From NCBI GenBank assembly GCA_035537875.1, contig DATLLJ010000150.1, positions 21,044 to 85,043 on the forward strand: a stretch of 64,000 nucleotides of DNA, read 5' to 3'. Positions 58,692 through 64,000 of this stretch are shown here, piece by piece; within the stretch, counting starts at the first letter, position 1, and each line of letters starts with the position of its first letter. The notes beneath the pieces are model-generated. The model did no database searches and was not told the origin of the DNA. It worked only from the letters and a program-made list of their open reading frames with translations. Made by a program: the position numbers and the translations under genes. This DNA comes from DATLLJ01 sp035537875. Lineage in GTDB: Bacteria; Acidobacteriota; Vicinamibacteria; Vicinamibacterales; CAVVIG01.

Positions 58692-59705
58692 TCACCCGCC
58701 GCGCGTGTGCATCTCGAGATGAGGATCCTTCCGGAGGTCTGTCAGCGGAACGAACGCCCGACGTTCGCCGAGAGCCAGCCGTTCTTCGGCGCCACGGTCG
58801 GTGCGCTGTCGCCACAGGGCGGAAATGCGTGCGCCCAGGTCGTCGGGCGTTGCGCCGGCGCGCAAGGCCGCGCGAAGATCGACGCCCTGGGCGGCATAGA
58901 GACAGAGGTACCACAGCCCGTCTGCCGTCAAGCGGCTGCGGTCGCAGCTGCCGCAGAAGGGATCGGTCGTGGACGAAATGATGCCGAACACCGTGCCATC
59001 CGGCAGAGCAAAGCGGTCGGCCGGGGCCGAGGAGGATTCGACGACCGGCTCGACGGCACCGTAGCGCGCTCGCAGCGTGTCGAGCATCTCGCGGCGGGAG
59101 ACGACGTCGGCTGGCGCCCACCGCGTCGCACCGCCGACGTCCATGTATTCGATGAAGCGCACTTCGGCGTTTGTGGACCGACCGTATTCAATCAGATTCG
59201 ACAGCTCGTCGTCGTTGACGCCGCGGATAATCACGCTGTCGATCTTGAGCCGACCGAATACGCGCGTCGCGGCTCGGATGCCGTCGAGCACCGCGTCGAG
59301 GGAATCGAAGCGCGTCAGGTTCTGGAATCGGTCCGCGCGAAGCGAGTCGAGGCTGACGGTGACCCGACCGAGCCCTGATGTTCGCAGCTCTTGGGCCTGA
59401 TCGGCCAGCAACACGCCGTTGGTGGTCAGGGCGAGATCCGTCAAGCCTGGTTTGGCCGCGAGCATGTGGACAAGAACGGGGAGGTCGCGGCGCAACAGCG
59501 GTTCGCCGCCCGTCAGGCGAAGCTTGTCCACGCCGAGCGTGATGAAGACGTCCACCAGCCTGCTGATTTCCTCGAACCGCAGCATGTCCTCCCGCGGCAG
59601 CCAGGCGTAATCCTTCTCCGGCATGCAGTACGCACAGCGCAGGTTGCAGCGGTCCGTCACCGACAGTCGCAGATTCCGCAGAGGGCGATTGTGGGCATCC
59701 AGCAT
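58692..59705 (-). CDS. moaA: GTP 3',8-cyclase MoaA
   Basis: Radical-SAM enzyme for the first step of molybdopterin synthesis; 337 residues from ATG 59705. N-terminal cluster CNLRCAYC (CxxxCxxC pattern with preceding TDRCNL), SAM-binding GGEPLLRRDL, and C-terminal cluster with CGSCDRSRLTADG and the LC further on. The ATG overlaps the amrS stop (TGATG), so the pair is translationally coupled. No other moa genes appear in the window. Confidence 0.92.
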   Translation of the reverse strand: MLDAHNRPLRNLRLSVTDRCNLRCAYCMPEKDYAWLPREDMLRFEEISRLVDVFITLGVDKLRLTGGEPLLRRDLPVLVHMLAAKPGLTDLALTTNGVLLADQAQELRTSGLGRVTVSLDSLRADRFQNLTRFDSLDAVLDGIRAATRVFGRLKIDSVIIRGVNDDELSNLIEYGRSTNAEVRFIEYMDVGGATRWAPADVVSRREMLDTLRARYGAVEPVVESSSAPADRFALPDGTVFGIISSTTDPFCGSCDRSRLTADGLWYLCLYAAQGVDLRAALRAGATPDDLGARISALWRQRTDRGAEERLALGERRAFVPLTDLRKDPHLEMHTRGG

Positions 59706-60763
59706 CAGTTGATGCCTCCCCACCGGCCGGGCACTTCGACGCCGCAGGCGGGGCAGCGTCCGGTCTCGGTCACCCGATAGTGGCGGATCAAGTAGCCGTA
59801 CCTCGCGACGAGCAGCTCGCCGCAGCCGCTGCAGTACGTGTTCTCGAGGCGGCCGACGCGGCCGGGCAAGTTGCCGGCGTACACGTGCCGAAGGCCGCGC
59901 GCGCGGCCGAGCTCAGCCGCGGCCAGCAGCATCTCGGGCGTGGTATTCGACGAATCGGCCATCTTGTAGTCGGCGTGAAACGCCGTCACATGCCACGGGA
60001 TGTCGGGCGAAACGCTGGCGACGAATTCGACGAGCCGCGTCAGCTCGTCGAGAGAGTCGTTGAAGCCCGGAATGAGCAGCGTCACGATCTCCACCCAGAA
60101 GTCCATCTGGTGCAGCCGGCGAATCGTATCGAGGATCGGTTCGAGCCGGCCTCCCAGCTGGCGGTAGTGCCGATCGTCGAAGCTCTTGAGATCGACTTTG
60201 TAGAGGTCGGTCCACGGCCGCAGGTACTCGAGCACCTGCGGAGTGCCGTTGCCGTTCGAGACGTATCCCGTCATGAGCCCGGCGGCCTTCGCTGCCTTGA
60301 ACACGGCGACCGCCCACTCACTGGTGATGAGCGGCTCGTTGTAGGTGCTCACGACGGCATGGGCGCCACAGCGCAGTGCGTCCTCAACCAACGCGTCGGG
60401 CGTTGCCTCGAGCGGCGGGGCCACGGCCCGCGGATCGCGCAGCGCCTGCGACGTCACCCAGTTCTGGCAGTAGCCGCAGTGCAGGTCGCACCCGAGCATT
60501 CCGAAGCTGTACGCCCGGGCCCCGGGATGGGCATGGAAGAACGGTTTCTTCTCGATCGGATCGCACTGGACGCCGCCCACGTATCCCCACGGCACGCGCA
60601 GTCGGCCGTGCTGATTGAAACGGACCTTGCACACTCCGACGGCTCCCTCGGGCAGCGGACAACAATGCCCGCAGGCGTGGCAGCGCAGCCGTCCGTCGGG
60701 CAGCTCGTCGTAGAGAGTGCCCTCGCGCGTCGTTTGCGCGAGCAGCTCAGCCAGTGTAGACAC
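59705..60763 (-). CDS. amrS: AmmeMemoRadiSam-system radical SAM enzyme AmrS
   Basis: Protein of 352 residues. The radical-SAM motif is CDLHCGYCQNW (CxxxCxxC); a zinc-ribbon-like N-terminus (CHACGHCCPLPEGAVGVC) and a C-terminal CSGCGELL...CPAC knuckle are also visible, as in this family. The reaction has not been settled. The usual partners AmrA (AMMECR1) and AmrB (Memo) are not encoded here. Directly overlapped with moaA. Confidence 0.88.
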   Translation of the reverse strand: MSTLAELLAQTTREGTLYDELPDGRLRCHACGHCCPLPEGAVGVCKVRFNQHGRLRVPWGYVGGVQCDPIEKKPFFHAHPGARAYSFGMLGCDLHCGYCQNWVTSQALRDPRAVAPPLEATPDALVEDALRCGAHAVVSTYNEPLITSEWAVAVFKAAKAAGLMTGYVSNGNGTPQVLEYLRPWTDLYKVDLKSFDDRHYRQLGGRLEPILDTIRRLHQMDFWVEIVTLLIPGFNDSLDELTRLVEFVASVSPDIPWHVTAFHADYKMADSSNTTPEMLLAAAELGRARGLRHVYAGNLPGRVGRLENTYCSGCGELLVARYGYLIRHYRVTETGRCPACGVEVPGRWGGIN

Positions 60764-60826
60764 GGGACTCCTTCTATCTTACAGTGGCACGACGCCTGAC
60801 ATCGGTCTGGCAGCTGGAGGGTTGGT

Positions 60827-61564
60827 ATGCGAAGCCAGATGGCCGGTTGGATGGTCGTATTCGTGCTGCTGTGGCCCGATGCGGGCTCGGCGCAAATGCT
60901 CGTCCGTCCGACGCCGTATCCGCAGGTGACGGCGGCAAGCGCGCCCTGGCAGGTTCTTGGCGAACCGATTGCCTATGGCGGGGCGCTCTACTACCCCGTG
61001 GGGCCGACCGTTTTCTTCGACGGCAACCTGATGACGCGCAGCGGGACGTTCGAGGGCGTGCCGCTGTATCAAGATGGGACGCTGTCGCCATTTACGCTCA
61101 TTTTCGTGCCCATCGGCGGCAATCTCGTCCGGCCCTACGAACGGCCCCGCGACGGCGTGCTGGCCGGTACGGTCGGTACTCGAACCCCGTCGTTCCCGAT
61201 TCAGCGTGACGGTGAAGCCACGTCTCCTTTTGCACCGCCCTACCTGGTGGCTGACACGTTCCAGACCGTGACGCTGTCAGAACCGGTCGTGACCCCCATT
61301 GCCTCCTCGGAGCCGCCCGAAGCTCGCCACGTCACGATTGGATCGGTGCCTCCACCCGGCACGCCAAACGGTGTCTGGCTGATGTACGGCGATGCCCGGT
61401 GGTACAGCGCGGGGGCGGCGGCCCCGTTCTCGACGGAACGCTTCGTTCAGATCGGCGACTATCACGGGTTTCCGGTTTACCGCGCCAAGGAGGGCGATCC
61501 GGACGTCATCTTCATCGGTGTCGGTCCCGGCGGCCCGGTCGCCCCGTATAAGCGGAGCCAATGA
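60827..61564 (+). CDS. Secreted protein of unknown function
   Basis: Predicted 245-residue protein with a signal peptide (MRSQMAGWMVVFVLLWPDAG, cleavage near SAQ). The mature region has repeated blocks with YGGALYYPVGPTVFFDGN, GTFEGVPLYQDGTL and GVWLMYGDARWYSAG, FVQIGDYHGFPVYRAKEG: two beta-rich units where an F/G-x-P-x-Y motif recurs. No known domain recognised. Spacer of 63 bases to the amrS gene, so it has its own promoter. Confidence 0.65.
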   Translation: MRSQMAGWMVVFVLLWPDAGSAQMLVRPTPYPQVTAASAPWQVLGEPIAYGGALYYPVGPTVFFDGNLMTRSGTFEGVPLYQDGTLSPFTLIFVPIGGNLVRPYERPRDGVLAGTVGTRTPSFPIQRDGEATSPFAPPYLVADTFQTVTLSEPVVTPIASSEPPEARHVTIGSVPPPGTPNGVWLMYGDARWYSAGAAAPFSTERFVQIGDYHGFPVYRAKEGDPDVIFIGVGPGGPVAPYKRSQ

Positions 61565-61599
61565 GGCCTCAGATCGGTTGAAGACTGACGACCTGTTGA

Positions 61600-62805
61600 T
61601 TGGGGCGATTCAGTTCGAACCTTCCGCGTCCTGTGTGGCTCCTGGGTTGGGTGAGCCTCGCCACCGATGCGGCGACCGAGGCCGTCTATCCGCTGCTGCC
61701 GTTCTTTCTCACCCGGATCCTCCGCACCAGCGCCATTTCGATCGGCGTCATTGAAGGCGCCGCCGAAGCGACAAGCAGCCTCCTCAAGATCTTTGCCGGC
61801 CAGCTCGCCGACCGTTGGCGGCACAAGCGTCCGCTGGTCATCGCCGGCTACACCATCTCGTCGCTGTCGCGTCCGTTCGTGGCCGCGGCCACGGTGTGGA
61901 CGGGGGTATTCGCGGTACGCGTGCTGGATCGGGTCGGCAAGGGCATTCGCACGGCGCCACGGGACGCGATGCTTGCGGCATGGGCCACCTCCGCGTCACG
62001 CGGAAAGGTGTACGGGTTTCACCGCGGCATGGATCACCTCGGCGCCGTCGTCGGTCCGGTGCTTGCGTCGCTGTTCCTGTACTTCTATCCGGAACGATAT
62101 CGCCTGCTGTTCGCGCTCACGATCGTTCCCGGTGTCGTGGCCGTGGCGTTGTTGTTTCTGGTCCCCGAGCCCGAGGGCTCGCCCGGGTCGAGCGACAGCC
62201 GGACCCTTGCTGGACGAGCCGATGCTCCGATCCCGCTTCCACGGTCGTTCGGCTCCTTCATGCTGGTGCTGCTGCTGTTCACGCTCGGCAACTCCACGGA
62301 TGCATTCCTGCTGCTCCGGCTGACCGACGCCGCGGGCACGGTGAAGAATGTTCCGCTGATGTGGGCGGCGCTGCATCTCGTCAAGGCGGCGGTTTCAATC
62401 ATGTGCGGAGGCTGGTCCGATCGCATCGGTCGCCGCGCGGTGATCACGGCGGGGTGGCTGGTATATGCGGTGGTGTACGCCGGTTTCGCGTTGAGCACGA
62501 CGATTGAGATGCTGTTTGCGTGGTTTCTCCTGTACGGCGTCTACTATGGTTTTGCCGAAGGCGCCGAAAGGGCGCTCGTGGCCGACCTGGCCCCCGCCGA
62601 GCGCCTTGGCTTCGCGTTCGGCGTGTATAACGCGGTCACCGGGCTCGGCGCGTTGGCCGCGAGTCTGCTCTTCGGGTTCGTCTGGACGATATTCGGCGCG
62701 GCCGCGGCATTCGGTCTGGGCAGCGCGCTGGCTCTCGTCGCTACGGCGCTGCTGTTCGCTATAATCAATCGACCGCATGAGAAGGATTCTCGTGACGAAC
62801 GATGA
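61600..62805 (+). CDS. MFS transporter
   Basis: Polytopic membrane protein of 401 residues with about twelve spans. Motif A-like region between spans 2 and 3 is GQLADRWRHKRPLVIAGY, and RVGKGIRTAPRDAMLA near 115-130 is often seen in this sub-group. A central loop is in PEPEGSPGSSDSRTL. TTG start at 61600. Its substrate is unknown. The 3' end overlaps surE by 29 bp. Confidence 0.85.
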   Translation: MGRFSSNLPRPVWLLGWVSLATDAATEAVYPLLPFFLTRILRTSAISIGVIEGAAEATSSLLKIFAGQLADRWRHKRPLVIAGYTISSLSRPFVAAATVWTGVFAVRVLDRVGKGIRTAPRDAMLAAWATSASRGKVYGFHRGMDHLGAVVGPVLASLFLYFYPERYRLLFALTIVPGVVAVALLFLVPEPEGSPGSSDSRTLAGRADAPIPLPRSFGSFMLVLLLFTLGNSTDAFLLLRLTDAAGTVKNVPLMWAALHLVKAAVSIMCGGWSDRIGRRAVITAGWLVYAVVYAGFALSTTIEMLFAWFLLYGVYYGFAEGAERALVADLAPAERLGFAFGVYNAVTGLGALAASLLFGFVWTIFGAAAAFGLGSALALVATALLFAIINRPHEKDSRDER

Positions 62806-63538
62806 CGGCTATCGGTCGGAGGGGATTATCGCGCTTGCCGACGCGCTCCGTCCTCTCGGCGCGGTGACCATCGTCGCGCCCGTGCTCGAAGCCAGCGCGA
62901 TCGGGCACGCGTTGACGCTCCGGCGTCCGCTGCGCCTCGAGGCCGTGGGAGACCACACGTTCTCGGTGGACGGTACGCCGACCGACTGCGTCAACCTGGC
63001 GGTTGCCCAGGTGTACGGCGGCCTGCCGGATCTCGTGGTATCCGGCGTCAACAAAGGCTGGAACCTCGGCGACGACGTGACCTATTCGGGCACCGTGTCC
63101 GGTGCGTTCGAAGGGGCGCTCCTCGGCGTGCCGTCGATGGCCGTCTCGCTCAAGGGGACGACGGCGGAGTACGATTTTCGCTCCTCGGCGAGAGCGGCGC
63201 TGCTGCTCGCCGAAGGGATGCTGCAGCGGCCGCTTCCGCCGCGGACGTTTCTGAACGTGAACGTTCCGCCGGGGCGCCCGAAGGGTTTCCGGGTGACGGT
63301 GCAGGCGGCGCGGAACCACATCACCTCGGTTGGGGAGCGGCTCGATCCGAAAGGCAAGGCGTACTACTGGATCGAAGAAGGGCAGGATGAGTGGCAGCCG
63401 CACGATCGATCCGACTATCAGGCCGTACGGGACGGGTATATCTCGGTGACGCCGCTGCATCCGGATCTGACAGCGCACCAAACGTTGACGGCGGTCGAAG
63501 AACTCGTGGTCAGCGCAGAGAACCTCACCAAACGATGA
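62777..63538 (+). CDS. surE: 5'/3'-nucleotidase SurE
   Basis: Metal-dependent survival-protein phosphatase, 253 residues. MRRILVTNDDGYRSEGIIALADAL carries the DD metal ligands, GTPTDCVNLAV and SGVNKGWNLGDDVTYSGTVSGA are the remaining family motifs. Dephosphorylates nucleoside monophosphates and possibly short polyphosphate. A TATAAT hexamer at 62760-62765 inside the MFS gene could be part of an extra promoter, but no -35 is evident. Confidence 0.94.
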   Translation: MRRILVTNDDGYRSEGIIALADALRPLGAVTIVAPVLEASAIGHALTLRRPLRLEAVGDHTFSVDGTPTDCVNLAVAQVYGGLPDLVVSGVNKGWNLGDDVTYSGTVSGAFEGALLGVPSMAVSLKGTTAEYDFRSSARAALLLAEGMLQRPLPPRTFLNVNVPPGRPKGFRVTVQAARNHITSVGERLDPKGKAYYWIEEGQDEWQPHDRSDYQAVRDGYISVTPLHPDLTAHQTLTAVEELVVSAENLTKR

Positions 63539-63540
63539 AT

Positions 63541-63640
63541 GAATCGGGTAATCGGGTGATTTGGTAATCGGGTAATTGATTGTTACAATGGCCCATGAAT
63601 TACCCGATTACCAGATTATCCAATTACCCAATGCCGTTTT
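63541..63640. repeat. Word-array inverted repeat (GGGTAATC type)
   Basis: Left arm 63548-63583 (GGGTAATC, GGGTGATT, TGGTAATC, GGGTAATT) and right arm 63597-63632 (AATTACCCGATTACCAGATT and so on) form an inverted repeat of 8-nt words around TGATTGTTACAATGGCCC. It separates surE from tRNA-Pro. Same plan as the other arrays but with a different word. Confidence 0.85.
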
Positions 63641-63655
63641 GATTGACCGCCTTGT

Positions 63656-63732
63656 CGGGGCGTGGCTCAGCCTGGTAGAGCACTCGGTTCGGGACCGAGG
63701 GGTCGGTGGTTCAAATCCACTCGCCCCGACCA
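63656..63732 (+). tRNA. tRNA-Pro (anticodon CGG)
   Basis: Cloverleaf: acceptor CGGGGCG pairs with CGCCCCG, D stem GCTC/GAGC, anticodon stem CTCGG/CCGAG around TTCGGGA (anticodon CGG, reads CCG), T arm GTGG-TTCAAAT-CCAC. A discriminator A and an encoded CCA end the gene. It is the second proline tRNA in this window. Confidence 0.97.
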
Positions 63733-63852
63733 ATTCAACCGCTACGTTGTAAGACCTTCCGCGATCCGAAAACGATTTGCAAAATGACCGAGTGGTCAGA
63801 AAACGGGCATGTTTGCAAATCGCTGCAAATGTCCCGCTTAGAATCGGCCTAG
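63733..63852. other. Spacer between tRNA-Pro and the IS end
   Basis: No gene. It contains three TTTGCAAA-like words (63774-63783, 63811-63819, 63823-63830) and a small dyad GACC-GAGT-GGTC (63787-63798). TTTGCAA words also follow the other tRNA-Pro at 42.1 kb, which hints at shared attachment-site history. Confidence 0.4.
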
Positions 63853-64000
63853 CAGGGTGCTGAAAAACGTTGGTTCAGCGCCCGCTTTCCTTGTCCGTTA
63901 ATGGTGAGGCGTTCATCACGATGATTCAGATCCATAGAGGTCGTCAACGATCAGGCGTGCTGCGCGACCAGATTGCGCCAGCGCACGAGGTTGTATGCGG
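63853..64000. mobile_element. Right-edge insertion sequence end, partial
   Basis: CAGGGTGCTGAAAAAC at 63853 resembles the terminal inverted repeat of several IS families (IS1182/ISNCY and IS5-like ends often read C-GG-TGCTGAAAAA). It is followed at 100 bases by the reading frame of a transposase tail on the minus strand. The element continues outside the window. Confidence 0.65.
63951..64000 (-). CDS. Transposase C-terminus, partial
   Basis: The last 16 codons of a minus-strand frame end with AYNLVRWRNLVAQHA and stop at 63953-63951. The (A)YNLVR(M/W)R wording is typical of C-termini of DDE transposases of the IS5/ISNCY/IS1182 kind. The rest of the gene and the other IS end lie outside the window. 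Confidence 0.7.
   Translation of the reverse strand, partial: AYNLVRWRNLVAQHA

Overview
The window is gene-dense, high-GC bacterial chromosome (many ATGA, GTGA and TGATG start/stop overlaps; frequent GTG and TTG starts). The gene mix (EttA, MerR-type regulator beside tRNA-Pro, bactofilin, AmrS, TPR/SLH lipoprotein, ECF sigma factor followed by a membrane protein with a conserved acidic N-terminus, type-4 UDG, stand-alone LOR/SDH protein) suggests an acidobacterium-like organism, perhaps of the Vicinamibacteria. That is inference from gene content and style; no 16S rRNA gene is present. The left edge cuts glgA and the right edge cuts an insertion-sequence-like element.

Layout. 0-5 kb: glycogen synthase, thioredoxin/thioredoxin reductase, then convergent mnmA and a cysteine desulfurase (tRNA 2-thiouridine). 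5-16 kb: bactofilin, a methyltransferase, a SAM-hydrolase-like protein, acyl-CoA dehydrogenase, GlpX, Sua5, HflX, a TPR/SLH lipoprotein, PgsA, a double cyclophilin and DNA polymerase IV. 16-21 kb: EttA, then an ECF sigma factor, a membrane protein ending in a cytochrome c'-like CxxCH motif, a Tat-exported protein and a GlcG/HbpS-like haem-binding protein; this looks like an envelope haem/redox-responsive locus. 20.7-32.5 kb: exopolysaccharide/envelope glycan block in two divergent arms (UDP-xylose synthase, polyprenyl-P sugar transferase and four glycosyltransferases on minus; Ugd, GalE, a GT2 and an MsbA-like exporter on plus). The plus arm continues by overlapping genes into yicC-gmk-rpoZ-coaBC-udg. 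36-42 kb: priA, an M50 protease, HU, der, a MerR regulator and tRNA-Pro(GGG). 42-51.5 kb is more accessory: a gene relic, a membrane/methyltransferase fusion, a sugar ABC importer, a HEPN-like orphan, a truncated DinB-fold gene and a short glycosyltransferase. 51.4-64 kb: secreted small proteins, an FAD oxidoreductase, an RluA-type pseudouridine synthase, homoserine dehydrogenase behind a convincing transcription attenuator, a LOR/SDH (ornithine cyclodeaminase-like) protein, moaA-amrS, an MFS transporter, surE, tRNA-Pro(CGG) and the IS end.

Signals that ordinary annotation would miss: (1) several intergenic spacers made of tandem 8-9-nt words laid out as inverted arms, one of which has run into rpoZ and now encodes the last third of the omega subunit; (2) a leader peptide plus antiterminator/terminator pair upstream of hom; (3) the sigma/cytochrome-c'-like/haem-binding cluster, with a perfect 16-bp dyad in front of its last gene. 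All family calls come from reading motifs and overall resemblance; no database search was run.
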